12,302 nt of DNA from the NCBI GenBank assembly GCA_002406055.1, contig DHMZ01000108.1, positions 17,892 to 30,193 on the forward strand, in the 5' to 3' direction. Within the stretch, counting starts at the first letter, position 1. Each line of letters begins with the position of its first letter. The notes under the pieces are model-generated. The model ran no database searches, was not told the DNA's origin, and was given only the letters and a program-made list of their open reading frames with translations. The position numbers and the translations under genes were made by a program. The DNA comes from Spirochaetales bacterium UBA4629 (GTDB lineage: Bacteria > Spirochaetota > Spirochaetia > Sphaerochaetales > Sphaerochaetaceae). Of this stretch, positions 1 to 7,329 are shown piece after piece.

Positions 1-128
1 ACATTGCTAAAGAATTATCTTAGCTCCAATCATTTATTTATTTTTTTCTTTTAATCTTTTACTTTTCTTTCATTTTATCCTGACATTTTCTCACTTTTTT
101 TCGCTTAAGAAATATAGGAGAAAAATAC

Positions 129-1049
129 ATGGAAAAACCTCATGTGAAACACACAGCTAAAGACAGCTTCTTCTCATCTCTCGCTCTAGCGAATGACAAC
201 TTAAAGAAAATCTATCTCTCTCTTCATCCAGAAGATACTCTCGTTGAAGATAGCGACTTAGTTATTAAAAGAATTGAGAATGTCGTCTTTACAGGTATTT
301 ACAATGATCTCTCATTTACCGTAAGAGGAAAGGCCATAGTATTCTTGGAAGTACAATCAACATGGTCTAATAACATTCTTCTTAGGTTTCTAAGGTATTA
401 TGCAGAACTCTTACCTAGTTTGATAGATAGATACTTACGACTGCAATATAAGAGTAAGAGTATGGAGGATTTAGTAGTACCAGAGTTTTATCTACTATAT
501 ACAGGAAAAGATAAGAGGAAAGAGAAAGAATTAGAGTTAAGTAAGGTCTTCTTTTCAGAGGTAGACAATATAAACTTAAAAGTAAAAGTCTTAACGAAAG
601 ATAATGCTGATGGTATATTAAAGGAGTATACAGAGTTCTGCATAATATTTGATGAATGCAAGAAGCGATGTGAGAGTGCAGAGGAAGCTATAGCTAAGAC
701 GATAGAGAAAGCGAAAGAAAGAGGGCTTCTGAGAGAGTTTATAAGAGACCGAGAGATAGAGGTGATGAGGATGATGAGTGATGATATTCTTTGGGAACTA
801 GAAATCAAGCACTACATGGAAAACCAAAAAAGAGAAAGTCTTGAAGAGGGAGAAGAAAAAGGCTTTCAAAGAGGCAGACAAGATGGCATTGAAGAAGGAA
901 TGGCACTTGGTAAAAAAGGCGGTCTTGAAGAAGGAAAACTTGTTGCTCTTTTTTCTCTTGTTAAAAAAGGATATCTTCCTCTCGATAAAGCTGTTGAAGA
1001 ATCTGGATTAACCGAAAAAGAATTTAAGGAAAAATTGAGCGAAATATAG
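129..1049 (+). CDS. Rpn-family recombination-promoting nuclease / PD-(D/E)XK putative transposase
   Basis: 306 aa. Family knowledge: Rpn proteins are PD-(D/E)XK endonucleases related to the YhgA-like/transposase_31 group. They promote RecA-independent recombination, and some act in phage defence. Seen here: the KDSFFSSLALANDNLKKIYLSLHPED opening region (residues 11-36), then a nuclease core with Asp60 in IYNDLSF and Glu74-x-Gln76 in FLEVQSTWS, so the usual ExK lysine is Gln, as is common in this subgroup. The tail (about 238-270) is a run of charged EEG/KG repeats predicted to form a helical stalk, followed by a short helical end. The start has AGGAG at 116-120, eight bases upstream. It is monocistronic; the next gene converges on it. 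No terminal inverted repeats or target duplications are visible nearby, so it is probably not a mobile element as it stands. Glu codon use changes sharply along the gene (see findings). Family call is confident; the biological role is not known. Confidence 0.88.
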   Translation: MEKPHVKHTAKDSFFSSLALANDNLKKIYLSLHPEDTLVEDSDLVIKRIENVVFTGIYNDLSFTVRGKAIVFLEVQSTWSNNILLRFLRYYAELLPSLIDRYLRLQYKSKSMEDLVVPEFYLLYTGKDKRKEKELELSKVFFSEVDNINLKVKVLTKDNADGILKEYTEFCIIFDECKKRCESAEEAIAKTIEKAKERGLLREFIRDREIEVMRMMSDDILWELEIKHYMENQKRESLEEGEEKGFQRGRQDGIEEGMALGKKGGLEEGKLVALFSLVKKGYLPLDKAVEESGLTEKEFKEKLSEI

Positions 1050-1166
1050 CATTTTAACTTAACTTTTCAGGCTATGCTTTAGAGAAATAATATTCATAGA
1101 TTGTGTCAGTTATGATTATTTCATGGGTTGTTATGCGATTTTTTGCTACTTAAATTTTAAAAATTA

Positions 1167-1207
1167 AGGCTGTATATGTTGGAGATCTACTCTTTTATAT
1201 ACAGCCT
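1167..1207. terminator. Bidirectional terminator between convergent genes
   Basis: The arms AGGCTGTATAT (1167-1177) and ATATACAGCCT (1197-1207) form an 11-bp perfect stem with a 19-base loop. A T-rich tract follows on the plus side (1209-1216), and an A-rich stretch on the other side (1154-1165) becomes the U tract on the minus strand. It lies between the Rpn gene and the flavodoxin-like gene, which converge, so it probably ends both transcripts. The rest of 1050-1166 shows nothing else I can support. Confidence 0.75.
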
Positions 1208-1214
1208 CTATTTT

Positions 1215-1757
1215 TTATAGCTCTTCGCTTATTTTCTTTGCGGCTTCTTCGGCAAGAAGTATTGTTTCTTCTCCTGGCCTTATTGCTACTCCCTCGCAGT
1301 CAGCGTGGACCATGACAGGAGATGAGATAATATTCATTTGCATACTGTCAGCCCAAAGTTGGAGTCCCGTTATACAACTGGTTCCTTCTTCGCTACTTAT
1401 GCTAGAAGAACTAAAGGCATAGAATACTTTACCTTCTAGTTCTCTTTGCTCCCATAGAGGTAGAGTTTGGTTTAAAAATGTAACCATCTCAGCCGAAGGA
1501 AGTGAAAATATTGCAGGACAAGCAAGAATGATGGCATCTCCTTTTCTTAGCTTTTCATTTGAAGCTAATGGAAGAGAGATGATTTCTTCATAGTATTCGT
1601 TAACTTGGTTGTCTTTAGCTGCTGCTAAATGCAAATCTGAGTCTTCGATTCTATAGATTCTTGCATCTATATCTCTCTCTACGAGTTTTTCTTTTAGGGC
1701 TTTTGCCATAAGAAATATGTTTCCATTTATAGAATGGATGATGATATTTGCTCTCAT
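1215..1757 (-). CDS. WrbA-like flavodoxin-fold NAD(P)H-dependent oxidoreductase
   Basis: 180 aa, soluble, cytoplasmic. Family knowledge: these FMN-binding proteins transfer electrons from NAD(P)H to quinones or other acceptors; WrbA is about 200 aa. Seen: after the first beta strand (ANIIIHS) comes an FMN phosphate-loop-like SINGNIFLMAKAL (residues 9-21). Then DAIILACPAIFSLPSAEMVTFLNQT (about 74-98) and LEGKVFYAFSSSS (about 107-119) match the second and third flavin-contacting segments of WrbA (GTPTRFG...FLDQT...GK...FTST). The minus-strand start has AAGGAGG at 1763-1769 with 5-base spacing. The gene stands alone, divergent from the nucleoside-importer operon and convergent with the Rpn gene. 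The substrate cannot be told from sequence, and the FMN loop is variant enough that cofactor binding is inferred, not shown. Confidence 0.8.
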   Translation of the reverse strand: MRANIIIHSINGNIFLMAKALKEKLVERDIDARIYRIEDSDLHLAAAKDNQVNEYYEEIISLPLASNEKLRKGDAIILACPAIFSLPSAEMVTFLNQTLPLWEQRELEGKVFYAFSSSSISSEEGTSCITGLQLWADSMQMNIISSPVMVHADCEGVAIRPGEETILLAEEAAKKISEEL

Positions 1758-1853
1758 CGTGTCCTCCTTACAATAAGAATAAGGGAATTATTTTTAAAAA
1801 CAAAGAAAATAAAAAAGATTAAGAATGGAGTTTTTCTGAAGAAAAGGTATAAA

Positions 1854-1870
1854 AAACCTTTAGAAGGTTT
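1854..1870. promoter_or_regulatory. Perfect dyad overlapping the importer -35 box (candidate operator)
   Basis: AAACCTT, a TAG centre and AAGGTTT form a perfect 7-bp inverted repeat of 17 bases. Its last two bases are the first two of the TTGACA box at 1869-1874, so a protein bound here would compete with RNA polymerase. It has no T tract on the plus side and lies upstream of the predicted transcription start, so a terminator role for this operon is unlikely. Which regulator binds is unknown. Confidence 0.45.
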
Positions 1871-1898
1871 GACAGCATAAAATACAAACGAATAATAT
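1869..1898 (+). promoter_or_regulatory. Sigma-70-type promoter of the importer operon
   Basis: A consensus TTGACA (1869-1874) is followed after 18 bases by TAATAT (1893-1898). The predicted start is near 1905, giving a leader of roughly 20 bases that carries AGGAGG (1915-1920), seven bases before the ATG at 1928. The leader is too short for a riboswitch. The -35 is perfect; the -10 matches 4 of 6. Confidence 0.6.
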
Positions 1899-1927
1899 TA
1901 AATAAAATACTTCTAGGAGGAGTAAAA

Positions 1928-2986
1928 ATGAAAAAACTTATTGCTATTGCTCTAGTTCTTTTATTATCTTTCAGCGTTTTTGCTCAGGGTGCTGCAGAAA
2001 GTGCAGCTAAATCAACTCTCAAGGTTGGTATGGTTACTGACAGTGGAACTATCGACGATAGATCCTTCAACCAGGGAACATATGAAGGCGTTAAAAAGGC
2101 TGCAGATGAACTCGGTTTAGAGTGCACATATCTCAAGCCAAGTGGAACAACAACCACAGATTATTTAACAGCAATCTCTGACCTTTATGATGCTGGTTAT
2201 AGATTTATTGCTTGTCCTGGATATCTATTTGCTGATGCAGTTAGCCAGGCTCAGGCTATGTATACAGATTTAAACCTCGTAATCATCGACGATGCCCTTA
2301 CTGCAGGTATCGGAGCTAACACTGTTGCTGTTGTTTTTAAGGAACAGGAATCAGGCTTCCTTGCTGGTCTTGCAACAGCTTTAAAGCTTAACGAGGGTAG
2401 TGTTGGATTTATTGGCGGACTTGAAATTCCAGCCGTTCAGAAGTTCAATTGGGGATTCCAGCAGGGCGTTAAGTATGCTAACGACAACTATGGAACAAAG
2501 ATTGAGATGGATCCATCTAACTTTGTTTATTCTGGTTCTTTCTCAGACCTTGCTCTTGGACAGCAGCTTGCAACAGCTATGTTCAATAAGGGTGTAGATG
2601 CAATCTTTGCAGCAGCTGGTGGTGTTGGCGTTGGAGCTATCAACGAAGCTAAGAACAGAAGACTAAGTGGCGAAGATGTTTGGGTTGTTGGTGTTGATGT
2701 TGACCAGTATTCTGTAGGTGATATGGGTAATGGTTCATCTTGTATCCTTACATCTGCTATGAAGGATGTCTCTGGCGTTGCTTATGACATGGTAAAGGCT
2801 TGTGTTGATGGAACATACCCAGGCGGAAAGCTATTAACTCTTGGTATTGCAGAAAACAGAGCAGGTATTCCAGCTTCTAACCCTAACTTAAATGCTGATA
2901 TCGAGAAGATTGTTAGTGAAGTTTCTGCTTTAGTTTCTCAGGGTAAGGTTGTTGTTGCTGCTTCTAGCGATGGCCTAATTAAGTAA
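1928..2986 (+). CDS. BMP-family ABC transporter substrate-binding protein, probably purine nucleoside (PnrA-like)
   Basis: 352 aa periplasmic binding protein. Seen: a signal peptide (residues 1-19, KK then a hydrophobic run, cleavage predicted at SVFA|QG) with no lipobox cysteine, so the mature protein should be soluble in the periplasm. The BMP hallmark VTDSGTIDDRSFNQGTYEGV is at 36-55. Next come IACPGYLFADAVSQ and an acidic VVGVDVDQYS segment typical of the ligand cleft. Family knowledge: PnrA of Treponema pallidum and NupN/BmpA relatives bind purine nucleosides; RfuA, a divergent spirochaete relative, binds riboflavin. The conserved motif favours nucleosides, but the ligand is inferred. 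Gln codons in this gene appear to be all CAG and Lys mostly AAG, whereas the following genes are mixed; together with a consensus RBS and promoter this suggests high expression. It is first in the importer operon and is followed by its own terminator. Confidence 0.92.
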   Translation: MKKLIAIALVLLLSFSVFAQGAAESAAKSTLKVGMVTDSGTIDDRSFNQGTYEGVKKAADELGLECTYLKPSGTTTTDYLTAISDLYDAGYRFIACPGYLFADAVSQAQAMYTDLNLVIIDDALTAGIGANTVAVVFKEQESGFLAGLATALKLNEGSVGFIGGLEIPAVQKFNWGFQQGVKYANDNYGTKIEMDPSNFVYSGSFSDLALGQQLATAMFNKGVDAIFAAAGGVGVGAINEAKNRRLSGEDVWVVGVDVDQYSVGDMGNGSSCILTSAMKDVSGVAYDMVKACVDGTYPGGKLLTLGIAENRAGIPASNPNLNADIEKIVSEVSALVSQGKVVVAASSDGLIK

Positions 2987-3004
2987 TTATTCACACGATT
3001 ATAT

Positions 3005-3033
3005 AGCCGCTCAAATCATCGGGCGGCTTTTTT
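3005..3033 (+). terminator. Intra-operon terminator after the binding-protein gene
   Basis: AGCCGCTC (3005-3012) pairs with GGGCGGCT (3021-3028), 8 bp including one G-U, with loop AAATCATC, followed by six Ts (3028-3033). It lies between the binding-protein gene and the ATPase gene on the same strand. I infer partial read-through that makes excess binding protein over membrane complex, a common arrangement. No strong new promoter is visible in the 19 bases after it. Confidence 0.82.
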
Positions 3034-3052
3034 AAAATTAAATGGAGTAGTA

Positions 3053-4570
3053 ATGGCTCACGTAATTGAGATGCTGGGAATAAGAAAAGAGTTCCCAGGT
3101 ATAGTTGCCAATGATGATATCTCTCTTCAAGTTGAAGAGGGTGAAATCCATGCAATACTTGGAGAAAATGGTGCTGGAAAGTCTACTCTCATGAGTATTC
3201 TTTTTGGTCTATATCCACCAGATAAAGGCGTCATAAAGATAAGAGGTAAAGAGGTATCCATAAAAAGTCCAAATGATGCATTTGCACTTGGAATTGGAAT
3301 GGTGCATCAACACTTCCAACTTGTTCATAACTTTACTGTTGCTGAAAACATTATTTTAGGTAAAGAGGGTGGCTTTATTTATGATATAAAGAAAGCATCT
3401 AAAAAGATAAAAGAGATATCACATAAATATGGTCTAGAAATAGAGCCAGATATGGTTATTGACAATATTACCGTTGGAATGCAGCAGCGTGTTGAAATAT
3501 TAAAGATGCTTTATCGTGATGCAGATATTTTAATATTTGATGAGCCAACAGCAGTCCTTACTCCGCAAGAAATAGATGATTTAATTGTTATCATGAAAAA
3601 TTTGAGTAAAGAGGGTAAGTCAATTATCTTAATTACTCACAAACTTGAAGAGATAAAAAAGGTTGCTAAAAGGTGTACTGTCATCAGACGAGGTAAACTT
3701 ATTGGTGTTGTTGATGTTGATAAAACAACTCCAGATGAAATGGCAACAATGATGGTAGGCCATCCAGTTTCCTTTAGAGTTAACAAAGAAAAAGCACATC
3801 CTGGCGAAACAGTTTTGGCTCTTAACAATCTGAATGTTAGAAACAACAAGGGTGTTCTTGGCGTTAAAGACTTTTCTCTTTCTCTTCGCGCTGGAGAAAT
3901 TGTAGGAATAGCTGGTGTTGATGGGAACGGACAGAGTGAACTTGTTGAAGCAATTGCAGGACTAAGAAAAGTTGAGAGTGGGACTATTGTTTTCAAGGGT
4001 GAAGATATTACACATTCTTCAATCCGAGAAAGAAATGATATGGGAATAGGCCACATACCAGAAGATAGGCAAAAAAGAGGCTTGGTATTATCTTTTCCAA
4101 TCTACAACAACATGGTAGTAAAGCTCTTTGATAAAAAGCCTTTTAGCCATAACGGGTTACTAAATGATGAAGAAATTAGGAACTACGCAACAGATATCGT
4201 AAAAGAGTTTGATGTTCGTAGCGGTGAAGGTATAGATAGCTTGGCTGGAAAGCTAAGTGGAGGAAACCAACAGAAGGCAATAATTGGAAGAGAGATTACT
4301 GCTAATCCTGAACTGTTGATGGCTGTTCAGCCTACTCGTGGCTTGGATGTCGGTGCAATTGAATTCATTCATAAGGCACTTGTTAACCAACGCGATAAAG
4401 GCAAGACTATTTTGCTAGTTTCCTTTGAGCTTGATGAAATATTCAACCTCTCTGACCGAATTGCTGTAATGGCTTCTGGTAAGCTTATTGATGTAGTTAA
4501 GACAGAAGATACCTCTATAGAAGAGGTCGGTCTAATGATGGCTGGAATAAAAGGAGATAAAAATGAATAA
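3053..4570 (+). CDS. Nucleoside ABC transporter ATP-binding protein (two fused ABC domains)
   Basis: 505 aa, the usual length for the NupO/YufO/RbsA type of duplicated ATPase on the inner face of the membrane. First domain: Walker A GENGAGKST (37-45), Q-loop Gln86, signature VGMQQ (141-145), Walker B ILIFDEP (159-165), switch His196. Second domain: degenerate Walker A GVDGNGQSE (288-296) without GKS, signature LSGGNQQ (401-407), and AVQPTRGLD where the catalytic Glu of Walker B is Gln426. This asymmetry, one competent site and one degenerate, is normal for the family, so the protein should be functional. GGAG at 3044-3047 sits 5 bases before the ATG. The 3' end overlaps the first permease gene by 8 bases, implying translational coupling. 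Substrate assignment rests on the neighbouring BMP protein. Confidence 0.93.
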   Translation: MAHVIEMLGIRKEFPGIVANDDISLQVEEGEIHAILGENGAGKSTLMSILFGLYPPDKGVIKIRGKEVSIKSPNDAFALGIGMVHQHFQLVHNFTVAENIILGKEGGFIYDIKKASKKIKEISHKYGLEIEPDMVIDNITVGMQQRVEILKMLYRDADILIFDEPTAVLTPQEIDDLIVIMKNLSKEGKSIILITHKLEEIKKVAKRCTVIRRGKLIGVVDVDKTTPDEMATMMVGHPVSFRVNKEKAHPGETVLALNNLNVRNNKGVLGVKDFSLSLRAGEIVGIAGVDGNGQSELVEAIAGLRKVESGTIVFKGEDITHSSIRERNDMGIGHIPEDRQKRGLVLSFPIYNNMVVKLFDKKPFSHNGLLNDEEIRNYATDIVKEFDVRSGEGIDSLAGKLSGGNQQKAIIGREITANPELLMAVQPTRGLDVGAIEFIHKALVNQRDKGKTILLVSFELDEIFNLSDRIAVMASGKLIDVVKTEDTSIEEVGLMMAGIKGDKNE

Positions 4571-5675
4571 AAAGGTTTTGGCTCCAAAAACACTAAAAGA
4601 GAAAAAAGCATCTCCTTTTCTTGTTTCTATCTCTGCTGTTCTTCTTGGCATTTGCGCAGGAGGAATTCTAATCCTTTGTATTGGAAAAAATCCTTTCCTT
4701 GGATTTGAGCGTTTGGCTTTTGGTGCTTTTTCTAATAAAAGAAGAATTGGAAATACACTAGGAATGGCAACCCAACTTATCTTAATGGGCTTATCATTCT
4801 CGTTCGCATACAAGACTGGCTTATTTAATATTGGGGGTTCCGGGCAAATGCTTATAGGTGGTATTACCTGTACAATTTTAGGTCATCATCTTCCTCAATC
4901 TATGCCAAGGCCAATCTACTTAATAATTGTAATACTTGCCTCCCTTTTAGCTGGCGGACTATGGGGTTTCATAGTTGGATTACTGAAAGCTAAATTTAAC
5001 GTCCATGAAGTTGTTTCTTCTATAATGTTAAACTGGATAGCTTTCTGGCTCGTTTATGATTTTATTCCACGCTTTGTTATTGACCCAACTATTGCTGTCA
5101 AATCTAAGCCTCTAGATTTTTCTAGAACACTCGGAACAAATACTTTACGTAAGATTAGTGGAATGTCCACGCTTAATATTGGCTTTTTCTTAGCAATAAT
5201 TTGTTGTTTGGCAATTTGGTTTATACTTAATAAAACAACGCTTGGTTTTAATCTAAAGACAGTAGGTGCTAATCGATTTTGTGCTGAATACGCTGGTATT
5301 AAGACAGATAGGTCTATAATGATTTCTCTTTCAATAGCTGGTGCTTTAGCAGGTCTTGCCGGACTAACATATTACTGTGGATATTCTTCAATCATGGAAA
5401 TGGGAAAAATGCCTAATGAAGGCTTTGATGGCATAGCTGTAGGGCTATTAGGCAATTGCAGTCCTTTTGGCGTTTTCTTAGCAGCTCTTTTCTTTGGAGC
5501 ATTAAAGATGGGTAGAGGAAGCCTAGCTGCGATAGGAATTCCAACAGAGCTTGCCGATACTATTATTGCTGTAATTATATATTTTGCAGCAACAAGTACT
5601 ATTATTGCTTCTTTCTGGAATAAAAGATTCAAAAAGAGCTATGAAAAGAAACTAGAAAAAGAGGAGAAGAAATAA
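4563..5675 (+). CDS. Nucleoside ABC transporter permease 1 (NupP-like)
   Basis: 370 aa integral membrane protein of the BPD_transp_2 (LivH/LivM/RbsC) family, one half of the translocation channel. Seen: a basic cytoplasmic N-terminus, a first helix around residues 20-42, then the family motif LFNIGGSGQMLIGG (about 87-100). Several more hydrophobic helices follow, with the cytoplasmic loop AGIKTDRSIMISLSIAGALAGLAG (about 243-266) that is expected to contact the ATPase. The C-terminus is a very basic/acidic KKSYEKKLEKEEKK tail facing the cytoplasm. AAGGAG at 4551-4556 lies 6 bases before the start, inside the ATPase gene. It overlaps the ATPase by 8 bases, and its TAA overlaps the next ATG by 1 base, so the three membrane-complex genes are translationally coupled. 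Confidence 0.92.
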   Translation: MNKKVLAPKTLKEKKASPFLVSISAVLLGICAGGILILCIGKNPFLGFERLAFGAFSNKRRIGNTLGMATQLILMGLSFSFAYKTGLFNIGGSGQMLIGGITCTILGHHLPQSMPRPIYLIIVILASLLAGGLWGFIVGLLKAKFNVHEVVSSIMLNWIAFWLVYDFIPRFVIDPTIAVKSKPLDFSRTLGTNTLRKISGMSTLNIGFFLAIICCLAIWFILNKTTLGFNLKTVGANRFCAEYAGIKTDRSIMISLSIAGALAGLAGLTYYCGYSSIMEMGKMPNEGFDGIAVGLLGNCSPFGVFLAALFFGALKMGRGSLAAIGIPTELADTIIAVIIYFAATSTIIASFWNKRFKKSYEKKLEKEEKK

Positions 5676-6628
5676 TGGGTAGTTTTTGGAATATAATTCA
5701 AATAATAATACCAGGAGCAATAGCATATACTATTCCTCTTTTAATGGGAGCTCTAGGTGGTTTATATTCAGAACGAAGTGGTGTAACCAACCTCTGTATT
5801 GAAGGCTTGATGCTCTTTGGCTGTTTCTCTGCCGCAGCAATAATTGTGAAGTTGCAAGCTATTGGCGTTAACTACACAGTTGCCATTATTATTGGGCTAC
5901 TAGGGGCAATGTTCTTCTCTGCTTTACTATCTTTTTTCCATGCATTAGCTTCAATAAAGTTTAAAGCAGATCAGACAATAAGTGGTACAGCCATTAACAT
6001 GGTTTCAACAGCACTTTCTCTCTTCTTGGCTCAAACAATTACTGGAAGTGGAAACATTACAGTTGTAAGAAGTATTATTCGCTACAATATCCCAATTCTG
6101 TCAAAGATTCCTCTAATAGGACCATTGTTCTTCTCTCAAACATATTGGACAACTTGGCTTTGTTTATTGATTTGGCTTCTTTCTTGGATGCTACTCTATA
6201 AAACAAGCTTTGGTTTGAGATTGCGTGCTAGTGGTGAACATCCATCTGCAGTAGCATCAGCGGGCGTTAGCGTCCATAAGATGAGATATATTGGTGTATT
6301 AACATCTGGTATTCTTTCTGGTCTTGGTGGCGCAGTAATTCTTGTTACATATGCTGGTGAATATAACTCATCTTCTGGAATAAATGGACTAGGTTTCTTA
6401 GCTATTGCAGCATTGATTTTCGGACAGTGGAAGCCACTTGGAATACTTGGTTCAACTGCATTCTTTGGACTTTGTATGACACTCGCAAATATGGGAAGAG
6501 TAATTCCAGGACTAGATACAATACCAACAGGAATTTTAGGTGCCTTTCCTTATATAGCGACGCTTGTTGCATTAATCTTCTCAAGTAAGAAGAGTTCGGC
6601 TCCTGCTGCATCTGGTATTCCGTTTTAA
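5675..6628 (+). CDS. Nucleoside ABC transporter permease 2 (NupQ-like)
   Basis: 317 aa BPD_transp_2-family permease, the partner of the preceding one; the shorter length is usual for the second subunit. Seen: an N-terminal helix, then the hallmark GGLYSERSGVTNLCIEGLMLFG (about 28-49), FKADQTISGTAINM (about 96-109), and the ATPase-contacting loop GLRLRASGEHPSAVASAGVSVHKMRY (about 180-205), followed by a glycine-rich helix LTSGILSGLGGAVIL. At least eight hydrophobic stretches are visible. GAGGAG at 5661-5666 precedes the ATG by 8 bases within the upstream gene, and the start overlaps the upstream stop (TAATG). It is last in the importer operon; a strong hairpin follows at 6639-6667. Confidence 0.92.
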   Translation: MGSFWNIIQIIIPGAIAYTIPLLMGALGGLYSERSGVTNLCIEGLMLFGCFSAAAIIVKLQAIGVNYTVAIIIGLLGAMFFSALLSFFHALASIKFKADQTISGTAINMVSTALSLFLAQTITGSGNITVVRSIIRYNIPILSKIPLIGPLFFSQTYWTTWLCLLIWLLSWMLLYKTSFGLRLRASGEHPSAVASAGVSVHKMRYIGVLTSGILSGLGGAVILVTYAGEYNSSSGINGLGFLAIAALIFGQWKPLGILGSTAFFGLCMTLANMGRVIPGLDTIPTGILGAFPYIATLVALIFSSKKSSAPAASGIPF

Positions 6629-6638
6629 AAATAATTCT

Positions 6639-6667
6639 TAGACAGGTATTTAAAAAATGCCTGTCTA
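6639..6667 (+). terminator. 13-bp hairpin between importer and repair genes, lacking a U tract
   Basis: TAGACAGGTATTT pairs with AAATGCCTGTCTA (13 bp including one T-G) around an AAA loop, beginning 10 bases after the permease stop. The following bases are TTAGAATATTAAG, not a T run, so it is not a classical intrinsic terminator on the plus strand. It may protect the 3' end of the importer mRNA or act weakly as a terminator. It ends 15 bases before the next start codon. Confidence 0.5.
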
Positions 6668-6682
6668 TTAGAATATTAAGTG

Positions 6683-7315
6683 ATGGAAAAGAGACCTAAA
6701 TATTTTGAATATGGTGAGACGGAAACATCATATTTAAAGAAAAAAGATAAGAAGCTTTCCCAAGTAATAGATCAAGTTGGCCATATCTATCGCGAAGTTG
6801 ATACAGATATCTTTTTATCTGTCATTCACCATATAATTGGCCAACAAATTTCAACTAAGGCTCAATTAACTATTTGGAAAAGGATGCAGGATAAACTTTG
6901 CAAAGTGAATGCAGAAACAATACTCAAATCTAGCGACAATGATCTTCAGTCAATTGGCCTTACTTTCAGGAAAGTAGGGTACATTAAGGACTTTGCTCAA
7001 AAGGTCCATTTAGGTGTGTTCGATTTGAACACAATTGAAAAAATGGATGATAATGATGCAATTAAAGAGTTAACAAAGCTAAAGGGCATTGGCGTTTGGA
7101 CTGCAGAAATGATTTTGCTATTTTGCCTAGAACGCCCAGATATTTTCAGCTATGATGATTTGGCTATTAGACGTGGACTATGCATGCTCTATCACCATAA
7201 AAGTATAGATGCTAAGTTATTTGAAAGATATCGTAAGCGCTTTCATCCTTATTGCAGTGTTGCTTGCCTCTATTTATGGCAAGTTGCAAATGGCTTAGTT
7301 TCGATTGAAAGATAA
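6683..7315 (+). CDS. AlkA-like DNA-3-methyladenine glycosylase (HhH-GPD)
   Basis: 210 aa from ATG 6683; a GTG at 6680 in frame is possible but less likely, since relatives begin near the KYFEYGE segment. It removes alkylated bases such as 3-methyladenine from DNA, starting base-excision repair. Seen: IIGQQISTKA (51-60) at the start of the HhH-GPD domain, the helix-hairpin-helix LKGIGVWTAEM (133-143), and the catalytic Asp159 in DDLAIRRGL, which aligns with Asp238 of E. coli AlkA. There is no Cys4 iron-sulphur motif, which argues against the EndoIII/MutY branch, and no N-terminal AlkA accessory domain, as in the many short bacterial forms. There is no Shine-Dalgarno before the start; a TAGAAT box lies 8 bases upstream (see findings). 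The next gene begins 14 bases after its stop and also repairs alkylation damage. Confidence 0.9.
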   Translation: MEKRPKYFEYGETETSYLKKKDKKLSQVIDQVGHIYREVDTDIFLSVIHHIIGQQISTKAQLTIWKRMQDKLCKVNAETILKSSDNDLQSIGLTFRKVGYIKDFAQKVHLGVFDLNTIEKMDDNDAIKELTKLKGIGVWTAEMILLFCLERPDIFSYDDLAIRRGLCMLYHHKSIDAKLFERYRKRFHPYCSVACLYLWQVANGLVSIER

Positions 7316-7329
7316 AAGGAGCAGTGAAA

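Noticed and set aside
1..128. T/C-rich stretch before the Rpn gene as a promoter or element end
   Set aside because: CTGACA at 80-85 resembles a -35 but no acceptable -10 follows at 16-18 bases, and there are no terminal inverted repeats. Apart from the RBS at 116-120 nothing can be supported.
129..1049. Complete insertion sequence around the Rpn gene
   Set aside because: Despite the 'putative transposase' family name, no inverted repeats, target-site duplications or second open reading frame are visible on either side.
3914..4360. Degenerate second Walker A and Walker B (Gln for Glu) in the importer ATPase
   Set aside because: This asymmetry is standard for duplicated ATPases of the nucleoside/sugar importer family and does not indicate decay.
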